A stretch of DNA of 36,306 nt from Pseudomonadota bacterium (GCA_018240325.1 JAFEFZ010000300.1:1-36306); one strand, 5' to 3'. Counted from the stretch's first letter, positions 9,407-17,380 are shown. Notes: generated by a model not told the origin, from the sequence alone. Numbers and translations are program-made.

Positions 9407-10099
9407 GTGAGCCGCCTTGCCGCCCCGGATGCCGCCGCGATCGACGCGGCACTGCCGCAGACGCAGTGCACGCGCTGCGGTTGGGCGGATTGCCGCAGCT
9501 ACGCCGAAGCGATCGCCGCCGGCGAGGCCCCGATCAACCGCTGCGCGCCCGGCGGCGCCGAAGGCGTCGAGCGCCTGGCGGCCATCACCGGCAGGCCTGC
9601 GCTGCCGCTGGACGCGGCGCATGGCTGCGAAGGCCCGCGCCTGCTGGCGGTGATCGACGAGAGCGGGTGCATCGGCTGCACGCTGTGCATCCAGGCATGC
9701 CCGGTGGATTGCATCGTCGGCGCGCCGAAGCGGATGCACACCGTGATCGCCGAGCTGTGCACCGGCTGCGAGCTGTGCGTGGCCCCTTGCCCGGTGGACT
9801 GCATCGCGCTGGTGCCGGCCACCGGCACGCGCACCGGCTGGGCCGCGTGGAGCGCTGCGCAGGCCGACACCGCACGCGAGCGCTACGCCCTGCACCGCCT
9901 GCGCGCCGAGCGCGAACGGCGCGTGCACGACGAGCGGCTGGCCGCATCGGCGCGCACCAAGCTCGCCGAGTTGGCGGCACAGGCGCCGCCGGCCCCGACC
10001 GGCGCGCCGCTACCCGACCGCGCGGCCATCGACGCCGCCGTGGCGCGTGCCCGCAAGCAGCGCGCCGCGCTCGCCGATGCCGGCCGCGGCACGCCATGA
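9407..10099 (+). CDS. Soluble RnfB/RsxB-like polyferredoxin
   Basis: Three-cluster ferredoxin related to RnfB/RsxB. The N-terminal Rnf-type cluster uses Cys21, Cys24, Cys29 and Cys46 ([10 protein letters not shown], then NRCAPGG). Two bacterial-type [4Fe-4S] motifs follow at Cys88-91-94-98 and Cys118-121-124-128, each ending in CPVDCI. A Lys/Arg/Ala-rich tail follows residue 145. True RnfB begins with a membrane helix; here the protein starts only about 20 residues before the first cluster, so it should be soluble. No rnfA, C, D, G or E is nearby. Start is a GTG at 9407, 14 bp after phaZ; no in-frame ATG precedes the first cluster. Its stop overlaps the nth start (ATGA). Role and partner unknown; electron supply to the Fe-S protein Nth is only a thought. 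Confidence 0.88.
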   Translation: MSRLAAPDAAAIDAALPQTQCTRCGWADCRSYAEAIAAGEAPINRCAPGGAEGVERLAAITGRPALPLDAAHGCEGPRLLAVIDESGCIGCTLCIQACPVDCIVGAPKRMHTVIAELCTGCELCVAPCPVDCIALVPATGTRTGWAAWSAAQADTARERYALHRLRAERERRVHDERLAASARTKLAELAAQAPPAPTGAPLPDRAAIDAAVARARKQRAALADAGRGTP

Positions 10100-10731
10100 A
10101 CGAAGCCCAGGTCGAGCACTTCTTCGCGACGCTGCAGGCCGCGAACCCGCAGCCGCTGAGCGAGCTGGAATACACCAGCGTGTTCGAACTGCTCGCCGCG
10201 GTGCTGCTGTCGGCGCAAGCCACCGACGCCAGTGTCAACCGCGCCACCCGTCGGCTGTTCCCGGTCGCCGGCACGCCGCAGCGCATGCTCGCGCTGGGCG
10301 TCGAGGGGCTCGAGCCCTACATCCGCACGATCGGCCTGTACCGCAGCAAGGCGCGCAACCTGATCGCGACCTGCGACATCCTGGTGCGCGAGCATGGCGG
10401 CCGGGTGCCGCGTTCGCGCGCGGCGCTGGAGCGGCTGCCCGGCGTCGGCCGCAAGACCGCCAACGTGGTGCTGAACGTGGCCTTCGGCGAGCCGACCTTC
10501 GCGGTGGACACCCACGTGTTCCGCGTCGCCAACCGCACCGGCCTGGCGCCGGGGCGCACGCCGCTGGCGGTGGAGGCCGGGCTCGAGGCGCGGGTGCCGC
10601 CGCGCTACCGCACCGATGCGCATCACTGGCTGATCTTGCACGGCCGCTATGTCTGCACCGCACGCCGGCCGCATTGCCGCGAGTGCGCGGTGCGCGCCGA
10701 TTGCGACTCGCCCCAGGACGAGCCGCGCTGA
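10096..10731 (+). CDS. nth: Endonuclease III (DNA glycosylase/AP lyase)
   Basis: Base-excision repair enzyme that removes oxidised pyrimidines and cleaves the AP site. The 211 residues are identical in length to E. coli Nth, and the key residues fall at the same numbers: the helix-hairpin-helix [10 protein letters not shown] with catalytic Lys120, Asp138 in [10 protein letters not shown], and the [4Fe-4S] ligands Cys187, Cys194, Cys197 and Cys203. The ATG overlaps the stop of the polyferredoxin gene, so the two are translationally coupled. Confidence 0.96.
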   Translation: MNEAQVEHFFATLQAANPQPLSELEYTSVFELLAAVLLSAQATDASVNRATRRLFPVAGTPQRMLALGVEGLEPYIRTIGLYRSKARNLIATCDILVREHGGRVPRSRAALERLPGVGRKTANVVLNVAFGEPTFAVDTHVFRVANRTGLAPGRTPLAVEAGLEARVPPRYRTDAHHWLILHGRYVCTARRPHCRECAVRADCDSPQDEPR

Positions 10732-10760
10732 TCGCCGCCGGCCCCGCCGGGGCGCGCACC

Positions 10761-10766
10761 TACAAT
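10761..10766 (+). promoter_or_regulatory. Candidate -10 for the ZapB-like/zapA unit
   Basis: TACAAT ends 13 bp before the ATG at 10780. Transcription would begin near 10773, leaving a leader of only about 7 nt with no ribosome site. No clear -35 is seen. Confidence 0.45.
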
Positions 10767-10779
10767 CGCCGGCCGTGCC

Positions 10780-10992
10780 ATGTCCAAGATCGACGACCTC
10801 GCCGAACGCATCGAACGCCTCGTGCTGCGGCACGAGGAGTTGCAGCGCACGAACGGGCTGCTCGAGCAGCAGCTGACGGCGCTGGCCGCCGAGCGCGACA
10901 GCCTGCGCTCGCGGCTGGCCGCGGCGCGCGCGCGCATCGACGTGCTGCTCGAACGCCTGCCGGAGCGCGGCAGCAACGGGGGCGGCGCATGA
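10780..10992 (+). CDS. Small coiled-coil protein, ZapB-like (TIGR02449-type)
   Basis: A 70-residue protein, almost wholly one predicted coiled coil (residues 3-60, heptads rich in Leu, Glu and Arg: LAERIERLVLRHEELQ, then LLEQQLTALAAERDSL). The tail is Gly-rich. Its position immediately before zapA, with an ATGA overlap, matches the small TIGR02449/ZapB-like proteins found next to zapA in many proteobacteria. A role in organising the Z-ring through ZapA is inferred from this, not shown by any motif. Confidence 0.85.
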   Translation: MSKIDDLAERIERLVLRHEELQRTNGLLEQQLTALAAERDSLRSRLAAARARIDVLLERLPERGSNGGGA

Positions 10993-11312
10993 AGCAGGTC
11001 GAGGTCACGATCCTGGGGCAGAGCTACCTGCTGCGCTGCCCCGAAGGCGGCGAAGCGCAGCTGCACGCGGCGGTGGCCGCGGTCGACCGCGAAATGAGCG
11101 CGATCCGCGACGCGGGCAAGGTCAAGGCGCGCGAGCGCATGGCCGTGCTGGCTGCGCTGAACCTGGCCTATCAATTGGCGGGGCGGCCGGCGCCGTCCGC
11201 GGAAGCCCCTCGAGGCGCCGGGATCCCCGATGCCGGCACCGACGATGCCCGCATCGACCAGTTGGTCCGGCGCGTCGAGGCCGCGCTCGGCCGCGACGGC
11301 CAGTTGCTGTGA
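10989..11312 (+). CDS. zapA: Cell division protein ZapA
   Basis: Cytoplasmic FtsZ-binding protein that cross-links and stabilises Z-ring filaments. The 107-residue protein begins MKQVEVTILGQSYLLRCPEG, the typical ZapA beta strand pair. An alpha-helical segment follows (AAVAAVDREMSAIRDAGKV, then RERMAVLAALNLAYQL) and a short C-terminal coiled coil (IDQLVRRVEAAL). The ATG overlaps the stop of the preceding coiled-coil gene. The 6S RNA gene starts about 45 bp downstream, the standard arrangement in beta- and gammaproteobacteria. Confidence 0.93.
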   Translation: MKQVEVTILGQSYLLRCPEGGEAQLHAAVAAVDREMSAIRDAGKVKARERMAVLAALNLAYQLAGRPAPSAEAPRGAGIPDAGTDDARIDQLVRRVEAALGRDGQLL

Positions 11313-11344
11313 CAAGCACCACGCGGGCGGCACCGCCCCGGGCC

Positions 11345-11350
11345 TAGAAT
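11345..11350 (+). promoter_or_regulatory. 6S RNA promoter -10
   Basis: TAGAAT lies 7 nt before the 5' arm of the 6S closing stem, so the expected transcription start (about 11357) coincides with the start of the RNA helix. No good -35 hexamer is present 16-18 bp upstream. Confidence 0.6.
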
Positions 11351-11356
11351 GGCCGC

Positions 11357-11540
11357 GTCCGTTGCGTTCGCGGGAGTCTAGATTTCCCTGAACCGATGCT
11401 CGTTGAGCAAGGGCTTGGAACATCGCCTGGTTGGTGTGATCGTCTCGCGTCAGACGAACCCGATGCCTCGCTGACCTCGCCCACCTGAACTTCCCTGAGG
11501 GTTCGGGAATGCGGCTCCCGGTACGCGGCGGACACCTTCA
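11357..11540 (+). ncRNA. ssrS: 6S RNA
   Basis: Regulatory RNA that binds the sigma70 holoenzyme by imitating an open promoter. Evidence is threefold. It lies directly downstream of zapA. A terminal closing stem can be drawn between GTCCGTTGCGT (11357-11367) and ACGCGGCGGAC (11523-11533), 11 pairs including two G-U. Inside, the typical 6S blocks appear: TTCCCTGAACCGATG on the 5' side, and CACCTGAACTTCCCTGAGGG and GTTCGGGAATGCGGC on the 3' side. Length is about 180 nt. The exact 3' end is uncertain by some 10 nt. Confidence 0.88.
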
Positions 11541-11561
11541 CCCCGAGCCCTGCCGCCCGCG

Positions 11562-12026
<465 letters not shown>

Positions 12027-12030
12027 GCAC

Positions 12031-12046
12031 GCAGCCGGCCGGCTGC
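12031..12046. terminator. 16 bp palindrome between convergent genes
   Basis: GCAGCCGGCCGGCTGC is a perfect palindrome just after the EVE gene and before the end of the opposing GGDEF gene. It can form a 6 bp stem with a 4 nt loop and may end transcription from either side. It has no T tract. Confidence 0.35.
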
Positions 12047-12144
12047 ACGCAGCGGGGATTCCGGCACCCGGGCCGGCAGCGCGCTGCCCCGGACTACCAG
12101 CGCACCCTCGCGCCGATCCGGGCGCTTCACGACGCCGGGGACGT

Positions 12145-13149
12145 TCACTTCGGCTCGAAGCGGATGCCGGCCAACCTCAGGTGGTTGCCGCCGCGGCGCT
12201 GCGCCTCGGCGAGCGCGCCCTCGCAGGCCGCGAGGAGTTCCTCCGGCGAGCCGGCGGTGTGCGGGTAGCTGGCCACGCCCATCGACACGCTGAAGCCCAG
12301 CTCCTCGCCGTCGTGCACCACGATCTGCGCCGCGCATTGCCGCCGCAGCCCTTCCATGCGTGCATGCGCGGTCGCCAGGCCGACGCCCGACAGCAGCACG
12401 CCGAAGCGGCGCGCGTCGAGGCGGCAGGCCGCGTCCATCGCACGCGTGTTGCCGCGCAGCAGCCGGCCCATCGCCTCGAGGATCCGCGCCTGGCCCGCAG
12501 CGCCCAGCGCCTGCAGCCGATCGCCGTAAGGATCGATCTCGATCAGCACCATCGCGAACTCACGGTGCTCGCGTGCCGACAGGTCGAGTTCGCGGCGCAG
12601 GTGGTCGTCGAAGCGCGAGCGCGTGTACAGGCCCGTCGCGGCGTCGCGCATCCCCTGATCGGCCAGCTCGAGCCGCAGCGCTTCGTTGGCGCGCTGCTGC
12701 TGCTCGAGTTGCTCCAGCGCGGCGCGCAACTGCCCATCGCGCTGCCGCAGCGGCGCCTGGTCGGCCCACAAGCTGCAGATCAGCTCGGGCCCGCCTTCGG
12801 CACCGGGCGCCGCCACGCGCAACACCAGGTAGTCGTGCCGCTGGCCGGCCCGCTCGAAACGGTGCTCGCTGGACTGCGGCCGGTGCTGGGCGAGCGTGGT
12901 CTGCTCTGCGGCCCGCCAGGCGGTCGCCAAAGCCGGCTCGACGAGTTCGGCGTCGGTTCGGCCGACGATCGCGCCGGGCGGGCGGCCCAGCAGACGCGCC
13001 ATCGCGTCATTGACGTAACGGTAGCGGCCGTCGCCCGCGTCCTTCACGGCCAGCAGCAGCCCCTGGCGCTCGGCCCAGCCGCAGCACAGCGCAGCCAGTG
13101 CGTCGGCCGGCACTGCGGCTGGGTCGGCGGCGTCGTTCGGTTCGGGCAT
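12145..13149 (-). CDS. PAS-GGDEF protein with degenerate active site and intact I-site
   Basis: A 334-residue soluble protein. Residues 30-125 form a PAS-like sensor (YRYVNDAMARLLGRPPGAIVGRT), residues 135-165 a coiled coil, and residues 168-325 a GGDEF fold (DAATGLYTRSRFDD at the start, FSVSMGVASYPHTAG near the end). The signature GGDEF is replaced by DARRF (245-249), and the metal-binding DxD-type motif reads EID (204-206), so diguanylate cyclase activity is not expected. The inhibitory-site motif RxxD is kept as RAMD (236-239), exactly five residues before the signature position. This suggests a c-di-GMP-binding effector in place of an enzyme; that is inference. The ATG at 13149 gives a compact start; an upstream extension to 13437 would cross the rpsU promoter. 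Confidence 0.85.
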   Translation of the reverse strand: MPEPNDAADPAAVPADALAALCCGWAERQGLLLAVKDAGDGRYRYVNDAMARLLGRPPGAIVGRTDAELVEPALATAWRAAEQTTLAQHRPQSSEHRFERAGQRHDYLVLRVAAPGAEGGPELICSLWADQAPLRQRDGQLRAALEQLEQQQRANEALRLELADQGMRDAATGLYTRSRFDDHLRRELDLSAREHREFAMVLIEIDPYGDRLQALGAAGQARILEAMGRLLRGNTRAMDAACRLDARRFGVLLSGVGLATAHARMEGLRRQCAAQIVVHDGEELGFSVSMGVASYPHTAGSPEELLAACEGALAEAQRRGGNHLRLAGIRFEPK

Positions 13150-13490
13150 GGGCGGGCTGGCGGCTGTCGCAGGAAGTGCCGGCGCAGTGCGGGCGGGCAG
13201 CGTGCATTGTGCGGCTGGATCACCCGCCCACAGGCGTGAAACCAGCCGCCTGCTGGCGGCCTTCTCCCTAGCTCGAAGCTCCGCGCAGGCCGCAGGGGGC
13301 CCGCAACCCGCGGCTCGTGCCTGCCGGCGTGGCGCATGTGCGGCCTCACCGCTATAATGCTCGGTTAGCTGACCGGAGCAAGCCTGCCGCATCGGAAGCA
13401 ACGGGCGATGGTCCGCAGCAGCGCGGCGGCGGCGCATGCGGCCAGGACCTGGACCCGCCCCGCCACGTACCCCACCAAGCCCGAGACTTC
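13150..13490 (+). promoter_or_regulatory. rpsU promoter and leader
   Basis: This 341 bp stretch holds no gene. A consensus -10 TATAAT lies at 13353-13358 on the plus strand, with only a weak TGGCGC at -35 (17 bp spacer). Transcription from about 13365 gives a leader of roughly 125 nt before rpsU. It is GC-rich and able to fold, including CCAGGACCTGG at 13442-13452. On the minus strand CACAAT (13209-13204) is a weak -10 candidate for the GGDEF gene. Confidence 0.65.
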
Positions 13491-13703
13491 ATGACCACGA
13501 TCCGCGTAAAAGAGAACGAGCCTTTCGACGTCGCGCTGCGACGCTTCAAGCGCACCATCGAAAAGCTCGGGCTGCTGACCGAACTGCGGGCGCGCGAGTT
13601 CTACGAGAAGCCCACCTCCGAGCGCAAGCGCAAGAAGGCAGCCGCGGTCAAGCGCCACTTCAAGCGCGTGCGCAGCATGCAGCTGCCCAAGAAGCTGTAC
13701 TGA
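13491..13703 (+). CDS. rpsU: 30S ribosomal protein S21
   Basis: Small basic protein of the 30S platform that helps mRNA base-pair with 16S rRNA during initiation. The 70 residues open [21 protein letters not shown] and end with the basic [13 protein letters not shown]. Length is typical. In most proteobacteria rpsU heads the macromolecular synthesis operon with dnaG and rpoD. Here yqeY follows, but dnaG and rpoD do not. Confidence 0.97.
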   Translation: MTTIRVKENEPFDVALRRFKRTIEKLGLLTELRAREFYEKPTSERKRKKAAAVKRHFKRVRSMQLPKKLY

Positions 13704-13728
13704 GCCGCGCGCACGAACCGCGTCCGCA

Positions 13729-13759
13729 CGAGCCCGCCGGCATTGCCGCGGCGGGCTCG
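13729..13759 (+). terminator. Hairpin between rpsU and yqeY
   Basis: Perfect 11 bp arms, CGAGCCCGCCG and CGGCGGGCTCG, enclose a 9 nt loop. The following bases (CTGCGTTCTGG) hold only a weak T content, so it may act as a partial terminator or attenuator that keeps yqeY expression below rpsU. Confidence 0.5.
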
Positions 13760-13792
13760 CTGCGTTCTGGCCTGCAACCCGAGCCCGCCCCC

Positions 13793-14239
13793 ATGAGCCT
13801 GAAGGACCGCATCACCGCCGACATGAAGGACGCGATGCGCAGCCGCGATGCGCCGCGCCTGTCGGCGATCCGGCTGCTGCTGGCCGCGTGCAAGCAGCGC
13901 GAAGTCGACGAGCGCATCGAACTCGACGACGCCGCCGTGGTCGGCATCGTCGACAAGCTGATCAAGCAGCGGCGCGATTCGGTGCAGGCCTTCCGCGGCG
14001 CCGGACGCGACGACCTGGCCGACAAGGAGCAGGGCGAGATCGAGGTGCTCGGCGCCTACCTGCCGCCGCGGCTGGACGACGCCGCGATCGACGCCGCGGT
14101 GCGCGCGCTGGTCGCCGAGCTCGGCGCCGGCGGCCCGGCCGACATGGGCCGGGTCATGGCCGCGGCCAAGGCGAGGCTGGGCGCACAGGCCGAGATGGCG
14201 CGCGTGTCGGCCGCCGTCAAGCGCAGCCTCGCGGCTTGA
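13793..14239 (+). CDS. YqeY/GatB-tail family protein
   Basis: A 148-residue protein of the YqeY family, related to the C-terminal tRNA-binding domain of GatB. It starts MSLKDRITADMKDAMRSRDAPRLSAIRLLL and contains the family segments KQRRDSVQAFRGAGRDDLA and EIEVLGAYLPPRLDD. The C-terminal part (GRVMAAAKARLGAQAEMARVSAAVK) is the GatB/YqeY helical domain. The molecular role is not established; the family is tied to aminoacyl-tRNA metabolism by homology only. Follows rpsU on the same strand, a conserved pairing. Confidence 0.93.
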   Translation: MSLKDRITADMKDAMRSRDAPRLSAIRLLLAACKQREVDERIELDDAAVVGIVDKLIKQRRDSVQAFRGAGRDDLADKEQGEIEVLGAYLPPRLDDAAIDAAVRALVAELGAGGPADMGRVMAAAKARLGAQAEMARVSAAVKRSLAA

Positions 14240-14258
14240 GCGCCGATTCGCCGCAGCC

Positions 14259-14603
14259 ATGAGCCTCACCGTTTCGCCGATCGCGGCCGACATCTGCGTC
14301 GCGCCGCAGCTCACGCCCGACGCGATGGCCGAAGTCGCGCGCCAGGGATTCCGCAGCGTGGTCAACAACCGGCCCGATTTCGAAGGCGGCGCTGATCAAC
14401 CCACGAGCGCCCGGATCGAGGCCGCGGCGATCGCAGCCGGGCTCGTCTACCGCTACCTGCCGGTGGCCGGCAACTACCAGTCGCCCGAAGAGATCGCCGC
14501 CTTCGCCGCGCTGGCGGCCGAGCTGCCGCGCCCGCTGCTGTTGTTCTGCCGCTCGGGCGCGCGCTCGACCAAGCTGTACTTCGCAGCACAGGCGCTGGGG
14601 TAG
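14259..14603 (+). CDS. DUF442 / TIGR01244-type beta-lactamase-hydrolase-like phosphatase domain protein
   Basis: A 114-residue protein with a dual-specificity-phosphatase-like fold. The active-site loop is FCRSGARST (CxxGxRS, Cys near residue 99). Upstream are GFRSVVNNRPDFEG and the segment YRYLPVAGNYQSPEEI, both typical of the family. Related domains are fused to metallo-hydrolases or rhodaneses in Blh-type sulfide-metabolism proteins, but here the domain stands alone. Substrate unknown. It follows yqeY by 19 bp and is probably co-transcribed. Confidence 0.88.
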   Translation: MSLTVSPIAADICVAPQLTPDAMAEVARQGFRSVVNNRPDFEGGADQPTSARIEAAAIAAGLVYRYLPVAGNYQSPEEIAAFAALAAELPRPLLLFCRSGARSTKLYFAAQALG

Positions 14604-14676
14604 AGGCCACTCCGGCTCGCCGTCCGACGGCGCGGCTGGCACCCGCGATTCGCCCGGGACACCGCGCGCCGGCCCG

Positions 14677-14731
14677 TGGCGGCCAGTGATGGCGGCCAAT
14701 GCGGCCAGTGCCGGCCTGTCGCGGCCGGCAC
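14677..14731. repeat. Imperfect 12-13 bp tandem repeat and hairpin between convergent genes
   Basis: TGGCGGCCAGTGA, TGGCGGCCAATG and CGGCCAGTG follow one another at 14677-14710. A perfect 9 bp hairpin, GTGCCGGCC (14708-14716) and GGCCGGCAC (14723-14731), comes next and lies against the pmbA stop. The hairpin probably serves as a bidirectional terminator. The repeat looks like local slippage. Confidence 0.5.
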
Positions 14732-14734
14732 GGG

Positions 14735-16108
14735 TCAGCTGCCGGCCAGCGTCATGCCGGCCACCAGCACCGAGCCGGTGGTCTTCGCGCCCTGCGTATA
14801 GGCGTCGGCGCCGATGGCGACGATGTCGCGCAGCATCTGCTTCAGGTTGCCGGCGATCGTCACCTCCTGCACCGGGAACGCGATGCGCCCGCCCTCGACC
14901 CAGAAGCCGGCCGCACCGCGCGAATAGTCGCCGGTCACGTAGTTCACGCCCTGGCCCATCAGCTCGGTCACGAACAGGCCTCGGTGCAGCCGCCGCAGCA
15001 TCGCGTCCAGGTCGTCGCCAGGCGCGGTCTGGCGGCTGCTCAGCACCAGGTTCTGGGTGCCGCCGGCGTGACCGGTGGTGCGCAGCCCCAGCTTGCGCGC
15101 CGAATAGCTCGACAGGAAGTAGCTGCACACGACGCCGCCCTCGACCACCCGGCGCGCCGCGGTGCGCACGCCTTCGTCGTCGAAAGGCGCACTGGCCTTG
15201 CCGCGCAGCCGATGCGGGTCTTCATCGATGTCCAGATGGTCGGCCAGCACCTGGCGGCCCAGGCTGTCGGGCAGGAAGCTCGCCTTGCGGTACAGCGACC
15301 CGCCGCTGGTGGCCTGCACGTAGGCGCCGAGCAGGCCGCCGGCCACCGGCGCCTCGAACAGCACCGGCACCTCGCAGGTCGCCACCTTGCGCGCCTTCAG
15401 GCGCGCGAGCGCACGCTCGGCGGCGTAGCGGCCCACCGCTTCGGGCGCAGCCAGCTCGGCGGCGTTGCGCATCGAGCTGTACCAGGCGTCGCGCTGCATG
15501 TCGGCGCCGCGGCCGGCGATCGGCGCGACCGACAACGAGTGGCGCGAACTCGCATAGCCGCCGCGGAAGCCGAGAGTGTTGCCGGCCCGGAAGTGCGACT
15601 GCTGCGCCGACACCGCCGCGCCTTCGGAATTGGTGATGCGCCGGTCGGTGGCCAGCGCCGCGGCCTCGCAGCGGCGCGCCAGTTCGGCGGCATCGGCAGC
15701 GTCGATGTCCCACGGGTGGAACAAGTCCAGATCGCGCGCCGCTTCGGCCGCGTTGGCGAGGTCGGCCGCGTCGGGCAGGCCCGCGGCCGGGTCTTGCGCC
15801 GTGAAGCGCGCGATGTCGTAGGCTGCACGCACCATCTGTTGCAGCGAGCCCGGCGAAAAATCGGAGCTGCTGGCGTTGCCGCGGCGCTGGCCCACGTACA
15901 CCGTGATGCCCACCGATTTGTCGCGGTTGCGCTCGACGTTTTCCAGCTCGCCCATGCGCACCGACACCGACAGGCCGGCCCCTTCGGACACCTCGACCGC
16001 GGCGTCGCTCGCCCCGGCTTCGCGCGCCAGGCGCAGGCAGTCCTCGACGATCTGCTGGAACTGCTCCTGGGCGTAGGCAAAACCGTGGTCGGCAGCGGAT
16101 CGGGGCAT
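14735..16108 (-). CDS. pmbA: TldD/PmbA family metalloprotease regulator PmbA (TldE)
   Basis: PmbA (TldE) pairs with TldD in a cytoplasmic zinc protease that degrades unfolded peptides and matures some microcins. The 457-residue protein shows the family landmarks YGQ-type GITVYVGQRRGNASSSDF, TNSEGAAVSAQQS near residue 165, and the C-terminal GVNYVTGDYSRGAAGFWVEGG and EVTIAGNLKQML. PmbA lacks the zinc motif that TldD carries, and none is seen. The ATG at 16108 opens MPRSAADHGFAYAQEQFQQIV; the frame stays open upstream, but that is antisense to darP. tldD is not in the window. It diverges from darP. Confidence 0.95.
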   Translation of the reverse strand: MPRSAADHGFAYAQEQFQQIVEDCLRLAREAGASDAAVEVSEGAGLSVSVRMGELENVERNRDKSVGITVYVGQRRGNASSSDFSPGSLQQMVRAAYDIARFTAQDPAAGLPDAADLANAAEAARDLDLFHPWDIDAADAAELARRCEAAALATDRRITNSEGAAVSAQQSHFRAGNTLGFRGGYASSRHSLSVAPIAGRGADMQRDAWYSSMRNAAELAAPEAVGRYAAERALARLKARKVATCEVPVLFEAPVAGGLLGAYVQATSGGSLYRKASFLPDSLGRQVLADHLDIDEDPHRLRGKASAPFDDEGVRTAARRVVEGGVVCSYFLSSYSARKLGLRTTGHAGGTQNLVLSSRQTAPGDDLDAMLRRLHRGLFVTELMGQGVNYVTGDYSRGAAGFWVEGGRIAFPVQEVTIAGNLKQMLRDIVAIGADAYTQGAKTTGSVLVAGMTLAGS

Positions 16109-16147
16109 GGTGTGCGCGGCCCGCGGGCCGCCTTGACGGGGGAAACC

Positions 16148-16154
16148 TATGATA
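16148..16154. promoter_or_regulatory. Symmetrical -10 element shared by divergent pmbA and darP
   Basis: CTATGATAG (16147-16155) reads TATGAT on the plus strand (16148-16153) and TATCAT on the minus strand (16154-16149). Starts near 16160 and 16142 would give leaders of about 31 nt to darP and 34 nt to pmbA. This argues for the darP start at 16191 and against the ATG at 16149, which lies inside the -10. Neither strand has a good -35. Confidence 0.5.
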
Positions 16155-16190
16155 GCGACGCTCCCGTTGCCGTCCGCCGACCCGCACCCG

Positions 16191-16787
16191 ATGCGCCGCA
16201 GCCCCGAACCCGCCGACCCCGATCCGAACGACGCCGCCGCGCCGAGCAAGACGCAGCGCAAGCGCGACTCGCACGAACTGCAGCACCTGGGTGAGGCGCT
16301 CGCCGCCTTGCCGGACGAGCGGCTGGCCCGCCTCGAGCTGCCCGAGGGGCTGGCCGATGCGCTGCGCGAATACCGGCGCACGCGCAGCCACGAGGGCCGG
16401 CGGCGCCAGCTGCAGTACGTGGGCAAGCTGATGCGCGCGGTCGACCCCGAACCGCTGCGCGACGCGGTCGCAGCGTCCCGGCTGGGGGCGGCGCAGGACA
16501 CGCTGCGGCTGCACCAGGCCGAGCAGTGGCGCCGGCGGCTGCTGGCCGACGACGCCGCATTGACCGAATGGCTGCAGCTGCACCCGGCCACCGACGCCGC
16601 GCAACTGCGCCGGCTGCTGCGCAGCGCGCGCCAGGCGGCTGTGCAGCCTGCGGGCGACCGCAATCCGCGCGCCTTCCGCGAGCTGTATCAACTGCTTCGC
16701 CGCGAGCTCGACGATGTCGGCGGCGACGGCGTTGTGCCGGACGACGAGCGCGGCGCAGCACCCGCCACCGAACCCGGGACACCGTGA
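16191..16787 (+). CDS. darP: Ribosome biogenesis factor DarP (YjgA, DUF615)
   Basis: Late 50S assembly factor associated with pre-50S particles. The 198-residue, strongly charged helical protein carries the YjgA core SKTQRKRDSHELQHLGEAL, then EYRRTRSHEGRRRQLQYVGKLMR, and ends with NPRAFRELYQLLRREL. Start at 16191 is chosen because the earlier ATG at 16149 sits within the probable -10 element. The stop overlaps the mogA start (TGATG). Confidence 0.93.
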   Translation: MRRSPEPADPDPNDAAAPSKTQRKRDSHELQHLGEALAALPDERLARLELPEGLADALREYRRTRSHEGRRRQLQYVGKLMRAVDPEPLRDAVAASRLGAAQDTLRLHQAEQWRRRLLADDAALTEWLQLHPATDAAQLRRLLRSARQAAVQPAGDRNPRAFRELYQLLRRELDDVGGDGVVPDDERGAAPATEPGTP

Positions 16788-17380
16788 TGGACGACGACCT
16801 CGACCCCGTGCGCATCGGCCTGGTCGCCACCAGCGACCGCGCATCCAGCGGCGTCTATGCCGACCAGGGCATCCCCGCGCTGCAGGATTGGCTCGGCCGC
16901 GCGCTGCGCAACCCGGTGCAGTGGGAGCCGCGGCTGATCGCCGACGACGAGCCGACGATCCGCGCGACGCTGATCGAGCTGGTCGACACCGCCGGCTGCG
17001 ACCTGGTGCTGACCACCGGCGGCACCGGTCCGGCGCCGCGCGACGTCACGCCCGAAGCCACGCTGGCGGTCGCGCACAAGCCGATGCCCGGCTTCGGCGA
17101 GCAGATGCGCCAGATCAGCCTGGCCTTCGTGCCCACGGCGATCCTGTCGCGCCAGGTGGCGGTGATCCGCGGCCGCGCGCTGATCATCAACCTGCCCGGG
17201 CAGCCGAAGGCCATCGCCGAGACGCTGCAGGGCCTGCCGGGGCAGACGCCGCCGGTGCCGGGCATCTTCGCCGCCGTGCCCTATTGCATCGACCTGATCG
17301 GCGGGCCCTACCTCGAGACCGACCCGTCGGTGTGCAAGGCCTTCAGGCCCAAGAGCGCGTTGCGCGCGCCGCGCGCCTGA
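16787..17380 (+). CDS. mogA: Molybdopterin adenylyltransferase MogA
   Basis: Adenylates molybdopterin with ATP, the step before molybdate insertion in molybdenum cofactor synthesis. The 197-residue protein has the MoCF-binding motifs TTGGTGPAPRDVTPEAT (76-92, with Asp86), KPMPGFGEQMR and INLPGQPKA. Length matches MogA (about 195) and not MoaB or MoeA. The start codon overlaps the darP stop, so the two are coupled. No other Mo-cofactor gene is in the window. Confidence 0.93.
   Translation: MDDDLDPVRIGLVATSDRASSGVYADQGIPALQDWLGRALRNPVQWEPRLIADDEPTIRATLIELVDTAGCDLVLTTGGTGPAPRDVTPEATLAVAHKPMPGFGEQMRQISLAFVPTAILSRQVAVIRGRALIINLPGQPKAIAETLQGLPGQTPPVPGIFAAVPYCIDLIGGPYLETDPSVCKAFRPKSALRAPRA

Noticed and set aside
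16133-16153. TTGACG as -35 for darP
   Set aside because: The spacing to TATGAT is only 9 bp.
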